Part shown: one piece after another, positions 44,570 to 55,180 of the stretch
Layout: each line of letters starts with the position of its first letter
How positions within the stretch are numbered: position 1 is the first letter of the stretch
Assembly (NCBI GenBank): GCA_034231615.1
Contig: CM067319.1
Location: 9,179,891-9,243,890 of the forward strand
Direction of reading: 5' to 3'
DNA from: Meghimatium bilineatum
Taxonomy: Eukaryota > Mollusca > Gastropoda > Stylommatophora > Philomycidae
DNA: 64,000 bases
Notes under the pieces: model-generated
What the model saw: only the letters and a program-made list of their open reading frames with translations
Database searches by the model: none
What the model was told of the DNA's origin: nothing
Translations under genes and position numbers: made by a program

Positions 44570-45555
44570 GACTTTTGGCAACAAAAAATATTTATTTTCA
44601 TTTGAAAAAAAAGAAAACCTTCTAAAATGACTAATTTGACTATATCTGTTATTTTCATTGGCTGTTGAGTCAAAGTGATGATGATGATGATGATGATGAA
44701 GTTCGTCCGTCGTGATCGACGATGACCAAAAACTCAACCATAATAATAACAATAAATAATAAAATAATAAAGTTAATAGTCCGTTTTTAAATGACTAGCA
44801 AGTCCAATGCGCGCACAAAATGTTCTTTTACAGAATTGACAACAATAGAAGGTATCTGTGTGAGGTTGAGATGTTTTTTCTTTTCTACATGTCCGCTTCT
44901 GTCTTGCAGTTTCTTGTCTGAATTCTTCTGCCGCTAGTGCTCCCGTTCTAATGCTGTAACGCCATGCTGTTCTATCCTGAGCGAGGCTCTCCCAAGCGCC
45001 TACGTCAATGTTAAGATGTTTCAAGGATGACTTGAGCGTGTCTTTGAAACGCTTTTTCTGTCCACCAGCTTTTCGAAATCCTGCCTTGAGTTCTCCATAA
45101 TATATTTGTTTTGGCAAACGCGAGTTCTCCATACGCACAAGATGGCCTGCCCAGCGTGCCTGCGCCTTCATAAGTATTGTGTGGATGCTTATTGAGGTTG
45201 ATTTTTCCAAGACCTCGTAGTCTGGTACTTTGTCCCACCAATGGATGTTTAGTAATTTACGTAGGCAGGTAAGATGGAAATGATTTAACTTTCTTGCATG
45301 TCTAGCATACACTGTCCACGTTTCGCAGGCGTATAGTAAGGTTGGTATAACAGCAGCATGATATACTTGTAGTTTGGTGGTTGTTCTTATACCTCTTCTG
45401 TCCCATACATTGTTGCGTAATCTGCCAAATACAGCACTAGCTTTTGCCAGTCAAAGTATAATCATAATGGCCAATGAATATTACATAAAAATATAAATGA
45501 GTCATTTTAGAAGTACTGTTTTCCAATTAGCCAGTAGGTCTTGTATTGTTGACAT
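44570..45555. mobile_element. MITE family F, copy 3, split by a LINE
   Basis: Left part has CTTCTAAAATGACT and ATTTTCATTGGCTGTTGAG. After the LINE, the right part has AGTCATTTTAGAAG and CCAGTAGGTCTTGTATTG. CTTCTAAAATGACT and AGTCATTTTAGAAG are exact reverse complements. The left terminus is eroded. Confidence 0.8.
44677..45448 (-). mobile_element. Young 5'-truncated LINE, 9-bp TSD
   Basis: Flanked by a perfect AGTCAAAGT at 44668-44676 and 45449-45457. The minus-strand frame from 45312 to 44773 is open for 179 codons: HFHLTCLRKLLNIHWWDKVP, RWAGHLVRMENSRLPKQIYY, DVGAWESLAQDRTAWRYSIR. It ends in a zinc-finger-like tail CCQFCKRTFCARIGLASHLK-TDY, where the last expected His is Asp. The 3' tail is (ATC)n. 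Near-identical to 8602-8948 in the shared part. Only the ORF2 C-terminus remains. Confidence 0.95.
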
Positions 45556-45649
45556 TATCGGTGCATCATATACGACGTATTGTGTCTTACAATATCTGCC
45601 ACTTGATGCTCTAATTTATTTACTATAGGGCTCAATTCATGTTATGGGA

Positions 45650-46325
45650 TGTCATAATTCACTGGTTACACTCACTGGCAGAATTCACATGTTATTGTTT
45701 CTAATAATTCACCTGTTATTGTATGTAATAATTCACCTGTTATTGTATGTAATAATTCACCTGTTATTGTATGTAATAATTCACCTGTTATTGTATGTAA
45801 TAATTCACCTGTTATTGTATGTAATAATTTATCTATTATCGATGTCATAATTCAACTATTATTGAATCTAAAAATTCAACTGTTATTGAATCTAATAATT
45901 CAACTGTTATTGTATCTAATAATTCAACTGTTATTGAATCTAATAATTCAACTGTTATTGTATCTAATAATTCAACTGTTATTGAATCTAATAATTCAAC
46001 TGTTATTGTATCTAATAATTCAACTGTTATTGTATCTAATAATTCAACTGTTATTGAATCTAATAATTCAACTGTTATTGTATCTAATAATTCAACTGTT
46101 ATTGAATCTAATAATTCAACTGTTATTGTATCTAATAATTCAACTGTTATTGTTTCTAATAATTCAACTGTTATTGTATCTAATAATTCAACTGTTATTG
46201 TATCTAATAATTCAACTGTTATTGTATCTAATAATTCAACTGTTATTGTATCTAATAATTCAACTGTTATTGTATCTAATAATTCAACTGTTATTGTATC
46301 CAAAAATTCAACTGTTATTGGATTT
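45650..46325. repeat. 24-bp minisatellite (second)
   Basis: About 28 units: first TAATAATTCACCTGTTATTG plus TATG, then from about 45850 TAATAATTCAACTGTTATTG plus WATC. The subtype switch is abrupt. Open frames on both strands (LLLYLIIQ; ITVELLDT) reflect the 24-bp unit. Confidence 0.95.
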
Positions 46326-46439
46326 CGTTCTATTGTTCTGTATGCCCACATTCGTTTATTGTAAATGTCCTAAATGATGTCCTATATTACTGTATGTACC
46401 CATTCATATGTTGTAGTTATCTTTATCTATATACCGTTG

Positions 46440-46945
46440 TAGAAGTCCTAATCTATATATGACTGAATGTCCCCGTTGTAGAAGTCCTAATCTATATATG
46501 ACTGAATGTTCCCGTTGTATAAGTCATAATCTATATATTACTGAATGTCTCCGTTGTATAAGTCCTAATCTATATATTACTGAATGTCCCCGTTGTAGAA
46601 GTCCTAATCTATATATTACTGAATGTCCCCGTTGTAGAAGTCCTAATCTATATATGACTGAATGTCCCCGTTGTAGAAGTCCTAATCTATATATTACTGA
46701 ATGTCCCCGTTGTAGAAGTTCTAATCTCTATATTACTGAATGTCCCCGCTGTAGAAGTCCTAATCTATATATGACTTAATGTCCCCGTTGTAGAAGTCCT
46801 AATCTATATATGACTTAATGTCCCCTTTGTAGAAGTCCTAATCTATATATGACTTAATGTCCCCGTTGTAGAAGTCCTAATCTATATATTACTGAATGTC
46901 CCCGTTGTATAAGTCCTAATCTATATATTACTAAATGTCCCCATT
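46440..46945. repeat. 39-bp minisatellite
   Basis: Thirteen units of CCCCGTTGTAGAAGTCCTAA plus TCTATATATKACTGAATGT. A plus frame reads TECPRCRSPNLYM repeatedly with CxxC pairs, a by-product of the 39-bp unit; stops appear in the later units. Confidence 0.95.
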
Positions 46946-47344
46946 CATCCGTTGTTAAATATCCTTTCCAAGTTCATCTTTTGTTGAACATCAAAATCTG
47001 TTCTACCCTTCTCCCGTTTCACAATATTTTCTCCCATTATTTCCCCATGGAATTCTCCATAACATCTACCAGCAATCACACGAATTGCCCTAACAAAGAA
47101 GCCAGTATCCTGGAGACATATATTGTGGTACAATGATATCCCCGAGAGATGTTCTAATGAAGACATACAGACTGGCTTGGAACTGCTCCAGGGATCTAGA
47201 GTTTCCCTTTCCTATGTCTGGAAATTATAACAATCAACCGAAATTTGGAGATCTGTACCGACAGCTTACATATGATATAGATTTTTTCTTGAGAAAATCC
47301 GTGTACATATCTCAGCCGTGTTCCTGGTAAATTACGCAATCATG
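46946..47344. other. Unclassified region
   Basis: A 73-codon minus frame at 46945-47166 and a 65-codon plus frame at 47133-47330 are of ordinary composition but unrecognised. Confidence 0.35.
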
Positions 47345-47575
47345 TTGATTCATGGTGATTAAAGCATTCGATTTCTGCTCAAGAGGTCGTGGGTTCGAAA
47401 CCCACTCGTGACCTCTTGTATATAAAGGGGATTTTTTTCGGATATTCTTAGTGATTTTCATTGAAGCTACGGAGTTACGTGGTATGAAGGCTACTCTTGG
47501 CTGCTGCTTCGATGAGAGGGACGGACGAGTACATATGGCGTAACCCTAGTACAATAAAGAAAGTCATCTAAACCT
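47345..47575 (+). mobile_element. SINE family B, copy 3
   Basis: B box GGGTTCGAAACCC near 47390, then GAAGCTACGGAGTTACGTGG, GATGAGAGGGACGGACGAGT and ACATATGGCGTAACC. The A-box region (GGTGATTAAAGC) is decayed. Confidence 0.78.
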
Positions 47576-47878
47576 TTTCAAAAAGATTTTCTCCGTGATT
47601 TTATACATTTGTCCATTCACCCAAGCACAGTTATCTTCTATACATGCTAAGACCATGTGATCATCCGTCTAAAACCAGCTCAAGTAAACAGATAGGGACA
47701 TAGCACTTTATGTGTACCTAGCGGTGCACAGTCTCTATCAGCAGATGGTGAGGTCTTATGTACAATGATCATAGTCGGGCACGTAGTTCCGTTCCCTTTT
47801 TGTATACAGGTCTTAACAATCAGGTCTTTTATTCAAGCTCTGCACGATTATAACTTGCTATAGTTATTATACATCGCC
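47576..47878. other. Unclassified spacer
   Basis: No frame or repeat recognised. Confidence 0.4.
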
Positions 47879-47879
47879 T

Positions 47880-48140
47880 TCACCGCGCCAGACAGCGGGG
47901 TAAGAAATAGCAACATTGTTTACTTTCAGTGCATGTCGTCAAAGGTGAGTAGGATGGTTTGTGGTGAGGTTGGCTGTTCCATCCCACATAGGTTCAAAGT
48001 TACCTAAAAACTTTGCTGAAGTTGGATGGATCATTCGCAGCCGAGCTGTAAACCATAACGCAATATATTTTATTATCTGTATTACATCATGCTAATTTGG
48101 AGGAGTTTGAGAACGAACGCAGAAGAAGGAGACCAGATCG
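47880..48140 (+). mobile_element. Family A, copy 7
   Basis: AGAAATAGCAACATTGTTTA, GTGCATGTCGTCAAAGG, CCATCCCACATAGGTTCAAA, then GAGAACGCAGAAGAAGGAG-like tail (48110-48130). It retains the 3' tail. Confidence 0.75.
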
Positions 48141-48159
48141 TCTAAAATAAAATCTATTA

Positions 48160-48225
48160 AGAACTATCACATACATAATTACTGCCTATGTGCCATCTTT
48201 GGTTCAGAAGGAATCATCAAACCAA
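48160..48225 (+). mobile_element. Family E, 3' end
   Basis: GCCTATGTGCCATCTTTGGT then AGAAGGAATCATCAAACC, matching the last third of family E, running straight into a CCAA-rich tail. Confidence 0.55.
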
Positions 48226-48540
48226 CCAACCAATCAAACAACCACCAACTGACCAACCAACAGACCACTCATCCAACCAATCAACACACCATTCAAGCAG
48301 CCAGCTAACACACAACCAATCAATCAACGAATCGACCAGAAGACCAAGCAAACTTCAATCAATCAACCGACAGACCTGCCAACCAAACAACAGACCAATC
48401 ACACAACCAACAGACTAACCTACAAGTAAACCAATAACTAACCAGCAAACATACCAACCAATCAATTAACCAACCATACAACTAACTAAACAGTCAGCCC
48501 GTCAGTCAAGCAACTAATCAACCAATTAGTTAATTAACTT
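48200..48540. repeat. CCAA/CAAC-rich degenerate microsatellite
   Basis: Irregular AACCAACCAATCAA, CAACAGACC and ACTAACC strings. It begins at the 3' end of a family E copy, so it may be an expanded retroposon tail. Confidence 0.8.
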
Positions 48541-48609
48541 ACTCGCTATCTAAAATATACAAAAAGATGGATTGACAGAATTTATACCAATATCAATTCT
48601 GCCATTATA

Positions 48610-48790
48610 TTCAAAAAATGTGTGACTGGTAGAAATATAGAATGAGAAAATGTGTGACTGGTAGAAATATAGAATGAGAAAATGTGTGACTGGTAGAAAT
48701 ATAGAATGAGAAAATGTGTGACTGGTAGAAATATAGAATGAGAAAATGTGTGACTGGTAGAAATATAGAATGAGAAAATGGAAGATGTAT
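48610..48790. repeat. 32-bp minisatellite
   Basis: Five units of AATGTGTGACTGGTAGAAAT plus ATAGAATGAGAA. Confidence 0.94.
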
Positions 48791-48794
48791 ATTC

Positions 48795-49135
48795 ATGGAA
48801 AGAAAAATTGTTGACATATATTCAATAAATGAAAAATTGGTAGAAATATCTTTAGAAAATGAAAAATTGGTAGAAATATCTTTAGAAAATGAAATATTGG
48901 TAGAAATATCTTTAGAGAATAAAAAATTGGTAGAAATATCTTTAGAGAATGAAAAATTGGTAGAAATATCTTTAGAGAATGAAAAATTGGTAGAAATATC
49001 TTTAGAGAATGAAAAATTGGTAGGAATATCTTTAGAGAATGAAAAATTGGTAGAAATATCTTTAGCGAATGAAAAATTGGTAGAAATATCAATAGAGAAT
49101 GAAAAATTGGTAGAAATATGTTCCGATAATTGGAA
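48795..49135. repeat. 30-bp minisatellite
   Basis: Eleven units of GAAAAATTGGTAGAAATATC plus TTTAGAGAAT. It shares TGGTAGAAATAT and a GAATGA-like junction with the 32-bp array beside it, so the two probably have a common origin. Frames on both strands (EKLVEISLEN; LKIFLPIFHS) are by-products. Confidence 0.94.
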
Positions 49136-49249
49136 TTATTTTTTTTAAATGTGAAATTTGTATAAATATACTCAGAGAATGAGAAATTAGTAGAAGAATA
49201 TGAAATGGAAAAAGTTATGTTATATTCAGTCAGAATAGAGGTCATAAAA

Positions 49250-49585
49250 TTAAATACAAAAATATTTTTGGAAAGTACATGTAAAGATATGCAAAGACAT
49301 GTAACGAACATGTACAAATATGTAAAGAACACGTAAAGACATGTAAAGAAAATGTACAGATATGTAAAGACATTTTAAGAACATGTAAAGAACACATAAA
49401 GTCATGTAAAGAAAATGTAAAGAACACGTGAAAACATATAAAAAAACATGTAAAGATATGTAAAGACATTTAAAAAAATGTAAAGACAAGTAAAGAACAT
49501 GTAAAGACATGTAGAAACACGTGAAGAACATTAAAGAACACAAAAAGATGTAAAGATCATGTAAAGAACACGTAAAGACAGAGAT
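49250..49585. repeat. ACATGTAAAGA degenerate array
   Basis: Irregular repeats of GTAAAGAACATGTAAAGACA with variable spacing. Confidence 0.85.
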
Positions 49586-50385
49586 GCTTAGCTACAGCTT
49601 GACAAATGATTGTGGAATTATGTGATATAATACTGGTTGGCAATGAAAGAAAATAAATATGAGAAAATAAGAAGGAATGAATATGTGAAAAATTGAGTAA
49701 GGTATAGAATAAATTTGAAAGAGAGAGAGTGAGAGACAGCGAGAGAGAGAGAGAGACAGAGCGTGCTATTGAGACATATTAAATATGAGAAGAATGTGAA
49801 TATGAGAAGGAATAATTATGATGGAGAAAAAGATGTGAGAAATATGAAATATATAGTGAAAAAATAATGAATAAAAGCAATATTAAATATGAGAGAAGGA
49901 TGAATATGAGAAACTACAAAATACATAGTGAATTCCAGAAAGAATACACCGGAGAAAGAAAAAAATGAGAAAAATGAATGATATTTTTTAATGAAAAATC
50001 TAGATTGTATGTAGTATAGATTTGATGTCAGAAAGATTGAGTGTTTGACAAATTTATTTTCAGAGAAGGTGAAAAAGTTATCGTAAATTGAGATCATGTC
50101 GACTAGAAATAACGATGGTCTATGATGGAAACATCTCTCAGAATGGATCTCATTTCAATGTTTTGCTAGACGCCACACGCCTTTTTTTTGAGCCACTCAA
50201 TCTCAGCTGGTGCCTGCAAATTGGCAAAGATTGACTGGGGGTCGATTTAACGTTGTCAAGAAGTCAAGAAATGGCAATCTTTGACACTTTGAGGATCGCA
50301 GATGTTTGATGTGTGCTTAACCACGCATTTGTTATCCTGTGTGTATGCCAGTTGATGGAGTTTGTGTTCTTCCATCATTGTGTCA
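49586..50385. other. AT-rich region with (GA)n patch
   Basis: GAATATGAGAA-type motifs recur loosely from 49650 to 50000, with a GA-rich run at 49720-49760. 50110-50340 looks single-copy; nothing recognised. Confidence 0.5.
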
Positions 50386-50890
50386 TGTCAGTCTGAAAGG
50401 GTTTCTGTTTTCTCATAAATGTATCAGTCTGAAGGAGTTTACGTGTTTCCATAAGTGTATCAATTTAAAGGAGTTTACGTGTTTCCATCAGTGTATCAGT
50501 CTAAAGGAGTTTACGTGTTTCCATAAGTGTATCAATTTAAAGGAGTTTACGTGTTTCCATAAGTGTATCAATTTAAAGGAGTTTACGTGTTTCCATCAGT
50601 GTATCAGTCTGAAGGAGTTTGTGTGTTTCCATCAGTCTGATGGAGTTTATGTGTTTCCATCAGTCTGAAGGAGTTCTTGTGTTTCAATACGTGTGTCAAT
50701 CTGAAGGAGATTATGTGTTTCCATCAGTCTGAAGAAGTCTATGTGTTTCCATCAGTCGGAAGCAGTTTATGTGTTTCCATCAGTGTGTCAGTCTGAAGGA
50801 GTTTATGTGTTTCCATCAGTCTAAAGAAGTTCTTGTGTTTCAATCCGTGTGTCAATCTGAAGGAGTTTATGTGTTTCCATCAGACTGACA
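50386..50890. repeat. 28/39-bp mixed minisatellite
   Basis: Units of GGAGTTTACGTGTTTCCATC plus AGTGTATCAGTCTAAA, some missing the TGTATCAG part, giving two alternating lengths. Confidence 0.9.
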
Positions 50891-50934
50891 GTAAAAAAGT
50901 AGTGTATGTATTTCAAGATCTTATATTCAAGATT

Positions 50935-51062
50935 TTGTTATTATTAGTATACGTGTTTTGCTGTGAACATTATACGTGTTTTGCTGTGAACATTATACGT
51001 GTTTTTTCTGTCACATTATACATGTTTTTCTGCCACATTATACGTGTTTTGCTGTGAAGCGC
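50935..51062. repeat. Short ~22-bp tandem repeat
   Basis: About five diverging units of ACATTATACGTGTTTTGCTG plus TG. Confidence 0.85.
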
Positions 51063-51182
51063 AAGAAAATTGTGAGAAATATGCCAATTATTTTCTGTGC
51101 TCACTTGTGCTGAGGAGGGGTGAGCGAGGGTTTGTTTGTTTGTTAAGTAGGGGTTTCGCCTCATTTGGTCGAGGCCCGCCGC

Positions 51183-51320
51183 TTTCAACCTGGGACTGGT
51201 GTCCATGTTGGTTATATCAAGGCAGTTGGGGACCTGTGGTGTTTGTGGCTTTCAACCTAGGACTGGTGTCCATGTTGGTTATATCAAGGCAGTTGGGGAC
51301 CTGTGGTGTTTGTGGCTTGC
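51183..51320. repeat. 69-bp direct duplication
   Basis: Two nearly identical units from TTTCAACCTGGGACTGGTGT to GGGGACCTGTGGTGTTTGTG. Confidence 0.93.
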
Positions 51321-51404
51321 CTGCATGATTGGTGCTAGGATGTGGGGGTGGTTTCAATTTAACTTTCTTTAAAACTCGGAAAGTTTCCACTCTTATATAT
51401 TCAC

Positions 51405-51665
51405 CCTATGTTGCCGGAGCCCGAATTGGTAGCAAAATATAACAACTCTGTTTACCTTTCATGCGACTAAGGATGTTTTGGGATGGATTTGACACTTTCA
51501 TCATTTACATACGCAAAGTGAACCAGAAGCCATGTTGAAGCTGGATGTTTGTGGACGATAGGCGCATATATCGCAGCATATCTGTAAGCCGTGACGCAAC
51601 GGACTGTTTTTCGGACTACATTCTGCTAATATACATGAGCTTGAGTACGAACGCAGAAGAAATAT
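51405..51665 (+). mobile_element. Family A, copy 8
   Basis: AACAACTCTGTTTACCTTTC, ATGCGACTAAGGATG, AGCCATGTTGAAGCTGGATG, GGCGCATATATCGCAGC and a GTACGAACGCAGAAGAAA end. Confidence 0.78.
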
Positions 51666-52058
51666 ATGATGTTTAGCTTTGTGCAATGCGCCTTGAGGAA
51701 AAAGATAATTCTTAGCTTTGTGCATCGCGCCTTGAGGAAAAAGATAATTCTTAGCTTTGTGCATCGCGCCTTGAGGAAAAAGATAATTCTTAGCTTTGTG
51801 CATCGCGCCTTGAGGAAAAAGATAATTCTTAGCTTTGTGCATCGCGCCTTGAGGAAAAAGATAATTAGAAGCTTTGTGCATCGCGCCCTGAGGAAAAAGA
51901 TAATTCTTAGCTTTGTGCATCGCGCCCTGAGGAAAAAGATAATTCTTAGCTTTGTGCATCGCGCCTTGAGGAAAAAGATAATTCTTAGCTTTGTGCATCG
52001 CGCCTTGAGGAAAAAGATAATTCTTAGCTTTGTGCATCGCGCCTTGAGAAAAAGTCTC
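51666..52058. repeat. 39-bp minisatellite
   Basis: Ten units of TTAGCTTTGTGCATCGCGCC plus TTGAGGAAAAAGATAATTC. It begins within a few bases of a family A 3' end. Frames on both strands (HKAKNYLFPQGAM; LSFVHRALRKKII) are by-products. Confidence 0.96.
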
Positions 52059-52440
52059 CTGCTCACAGGCATTTTATTTGTATGTATATATTAATTGAGT
52101 TTATTTATCTACTTGTGAGAAATGTGTTTATTGTCTTTCATTTACTTCAATGTGCGTCTGTCTGTGTTTATGTTTATTTGTGTGTCTACGTGAAATACTT
52201 ATCTATAGTAAGATGAAGAACGGACTGCGCTGTCAAAGTGGACAAGTGAAGGGCTACAAGAATTCGTTAAAGATCTCACTAAAAGCATTTGACATAAACA
52301 ATGATACATGGGAAGATGCTGCCTGAGAGAGCTGTGTGGTGCTGTGCAATTAAAAAAATGTCGTACGATTTTGCGGGGAAAAAAGAGAAATGCAACAGCT
52401 CAAAATTGGAGACTATCTAGAAATTTACGGGTAGATCAAA
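52059..52440. other. Unclassified spacer
   Basis: Some GTGTTTATGTTTATTTGTGT-type motifs; otherwise nothing recognised. It may contain an unrecognised part of the LINE that follows. Confidence 0.4.
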
Positions 52441-52775
52441 TACTATTGACAGTGGTCATTCCATGTTTAAACTGCTGAATACATCTCCTCTAAAGATATC
52501 AACAGATCACAATATTTCGCCATAGAACAGGCCACTGCCGGCTGTTGGGTCACCTTTACCCGTTTAAGGATCTCATACACAGATGAATGTCCATGTGGAT
52601 CCGGAACCCAGACTCCAGAACACATACTTCAGGACTGCCCAACATACAAAGAGCAGAGACAGCAGACCTGGCCAGAGGATACAGACTTGAGGCAAAAGAT
52701 ATGGAGCAGCCGCTCTGACCTGGAGAAGACAGTGGACTTCGTCTTGACGACAGGTCTGACGGTATAGCATGACTA
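52441..52775 (+). mobile_element. LINE C-terminal fragment (I/Jockey-like type)
   Basis: One frame reads FRHRTGHCRLLGHLYPFKDL near 52515-52575. The next reads DECPCGSGTQTPEHILQDCP, then TDLRQKIWSSRSDLEKTVDF, to a stop at about 52766. The T-G-H-x-x-L...C-x-C-G...T-x-E-H-I-L-x-x-C motif is typical of the end of I/Jockey-like ORF2 proteins. A frameshift lies between the two parts; RT is absent. Confidence 0.8.
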
Positions 52776-52929
52776 CAGTTGCTGAACGCAGAGGTAGAAG
52801 AAACTGCTGAAGACCCTTTAAGGCCACCATACGGATAAAAGGATTCGCACTGTTTTAGAACAAATACTACTGTCGTTTGTTAAGATTTTGTTATATAAAA
52901 ACATAAAGCAAATATATTCGTCCTGCAGC

Positions 52930-53192
52930 AAATAAACAAACTTGCAGGCTATCAAGAACCACTTTTGACAGTGGTGAAACAGGGTCAACTTGTTTGGTTT
53001 AGACATGTAACGAGACACGACTAACTTTCTGAAATTATTTTGCTAGGAACAGTCGAGGGTTGAAGGAGAAGAGACGGTGAAAGAAAATCCAGAATTGATA
53101 ACATCAAGGGGATAATTTTTCTACACTTTTCCGAACGACTGAGGATATAGATGTTCGGATCTATTTTTGTGTCTCCAATGTGGCACCTCTGC
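52930..53192 (+). mobile_element. LINE tail with (ATT)n end
   Basis: Reads EPLLTVVKQGQLVWFRHVTR, then after a stop LLGTVEG and RRRDGERKSRIDNIKG, matching the WFGHVTRHD...LQGTVEGGRRRGRQRKSWIDNIKEW family. It ends at the pure (ATT)n run. Truncated and with in-frame stops. Confidence 0.75.
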
Positions 53193-53193
53193 G

Positions 53194-53258
<65 letters not shown>
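53193..53258. repeat. (ATT)n microsatellite
   Basis: About 22 ATT units directly at the 3' end of the LINE tail, likely its expanded 3' tail. Confidence 0.97.
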
Positions 53259-53640
53259 TTATCAGCCATCTGCATATGTGCAATTTTGTATGTATGCTTA
53301 TTTGTGTGTGGATATATTTTGTTATGTTTATGTGTATTTGTCTGTTAACGTTATGTTTGTAGTTTTCCCATTGTTTGTTTGTATATCAGTGTATGTATAC
53401 ATAGTTTATGCGTATACATTTTCATGTGTATGTTTGTATGTTTCTCAATATACGTTTACCAGCGTATGTTTATATGTTTGACAATATATCTTTGTAGTTA
53501 TGTCAATTTTTTTTGAAATTGTAGCTGCGTAATTTGTATGTTTGTCAGTGTATTTTTGTCACCATATGCTTGTCTGTTTGCCAGCGTAAGTTTGTACACT
53601 TTACATATTTTGTATGATCCCATTCGGATGACGAGTTGCA
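53259..53640. repeat. TGTATGTTTGT-rich degenerate repeat
   Basis: Loose repeats such as TATGTTTGTATGTTTGTCAG without fixed period. Frames here are low-complexity. Confidence 0.65.
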
Positions 53641-53954
53641 TACACATACAGGTATGTCCGTAAATGATTACATATGTAAATCTTCAGTTTTAATATGCAT
53701 TATTTACTCTAGTTTACATAACGGACAAAATGACATCTCCAGAAATACATTATTTACTATATTTTCCATGACGGACAAGCTGGCCACATCAGAAATGTAT
53801 ACAAACACGGCATCTGTAATAAAAAGAGGACACTCACCGGTGCTACGGAATGTGCACACTGTGGAGACTTTTTTTTTGATAATAAAGATGCAAGACCACA
53901 AGGTGATGTTTGGCGCATGTTCAGTGATCAGTTAGTGATTGTTGCCTTGAATAT
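53641..53954. other. Unclassified spacer
   Basis: A diverged duplication (ATTATTTACTCTAGTTTACA / ATTATTTACTATATTTTCCA) lies at 53699-53770. A 99-codon plus frame at 53636 is unrecognised. Confidence 0.4.
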
Positions 53955-54128
53955 CCATGTTAGATTATTGTGTAGGATTATTGTGTAGGATTAATGTATA
54001 GGATTATTGTGTAGGATTATTGTGTAGGATTAATGTATAGGATTATTTTGTAGGATTATTGTGTATGATTATTTTGTAGGATTATTGTGTAGGATTATTG
54101 TGTATAATTATTGTGTAGGATTATTGAA
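53955..54128. repeat. 13-bp minisatellite
   Basis: About twelve units of GTGTAGGATTATT. Confidence 0.94.
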
Positions 54129-54610
54129 GAACTCAGTTAATAAAACTAATATTCTTCAAGGGTCGAGTTCCCACAATGATTTACATTATTTGTGATGGTC
54201 ACAGTTCGTATTTAACCAAAGTGGATTTAATTAAACTTCTTCATTGTTAATTCTCAAACTCTCACTGGATTTCTCTTGTAGCAGAAAAATGGTATATTCC
54301 AGCAGGATGTAGTCTAAAAGGTAATATGATTTATGAATATATATTCATAACACACTTTTCCTAGTTATCAACCGCCCAGTCAGTGATTCACCAGAAACCG
54401 CCTGACTAACTTCGCCAACAGCATTTGATCAGAAACGATGGTGCCAATCATCTGCGGTTAAAAGGTTAATTTCGAGCTGAGATAGGTAATTATTATTTTC
54501 ACACACTGACGATTTATTAACACTTCATATTTGTAAGTATTTTTGCAGACATCTTCTGATATACTTAGAAATTAATATAAAAATTAACATTTAAGTTAAT
54601 TAATATTAAA
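54129..54610. other. Unclassified AT-rich spacer
   Basis: 54235-54330 weakly resembles family A on the minus strand (CTTCTTCATTGTTAATTCTC). Nothing else seen. Confidence 0.4.
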
Positions 54611-54850
54611 CTAGCATGGTTTGGACATGTATGCCGACGTGATTACTTGTAAAAAAAACCAATGCTGCAGGTAACCGTCGAAAGTGGAAGAAGCAGAAGA
54701 GGTCAAATACAATCATGGACAGACAACATCAAGGAATGGATAAGACACGATTTTGCTTCACTCATCTGCATCGCTGAAGACAGGAATCGCTGGAGGACTC
54801 TTTTATGTGTTGAAACATCCAATGTGGCAGCCCTACGACTCTGGTAGTTT
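54611..54850 (+). mobile_element. LINE tail remnant
   Basis: AWFGHVCRRDYL precedes, in another frame, MLQVTVESGRSRRGQIQSWT then DNIKEWIRHDFASLICIAED and RNRWRTLL. Same family as 52930 and 63937. 5'-truncated with one frame change. Confidence 0.8.
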
Positions 54851-54954
54851 ATAGGATTACAGACAGATAAAAATGAGATTTTATCGGCTTGTCGACGTAA
54901 CGGGGGAAGCTAAGTGCAGATTTTATTGGTTACAGGAGATGAAGAGTTATTCTA

Positions 54955-55180
54955 GATGATGTTATCTAGAAAGCGGAATGCATTGCGTCGTCATAGCTGC
55001 GATATCTGCACTTTTCAATCTGACCCAATCAACTTGAGCATGTCTTCTGGGTCATTTTGATCCTCAACAATGGGACATCAACCCTTCTTCTAAAAACATC
55101 TTAGTTGCATCTTACGAGATGCATTGCAGGTAACAGTATCGCTATGTTTATGCCTCCCTTTCGGGCCGCAGAAACACTAT
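54955..55180 (-). mobile_element. Family A, copy 9
   Basis: Minus strand: CCTGCAATGCATCTCGTAAG, AAGGGTTGATGTCCCA, GCAGATATCGCAGCTATGAC, GCAATGCATTCCGC. Ends without the GAA tail. Confidence 0.7.

Noticed and set aside
43098-44571. 136- and 260-codon YYKYSTIS frames as genes
   Set aside because: They consist of a 24-bp minisatellite read in frame.
46459-46779. Tandem CxxC (TECPRCRSPNLYM) zinc-binding protein
   Set aside because: 39-bp repeat by-product; units on the right carry stops and flanks lack coding features.
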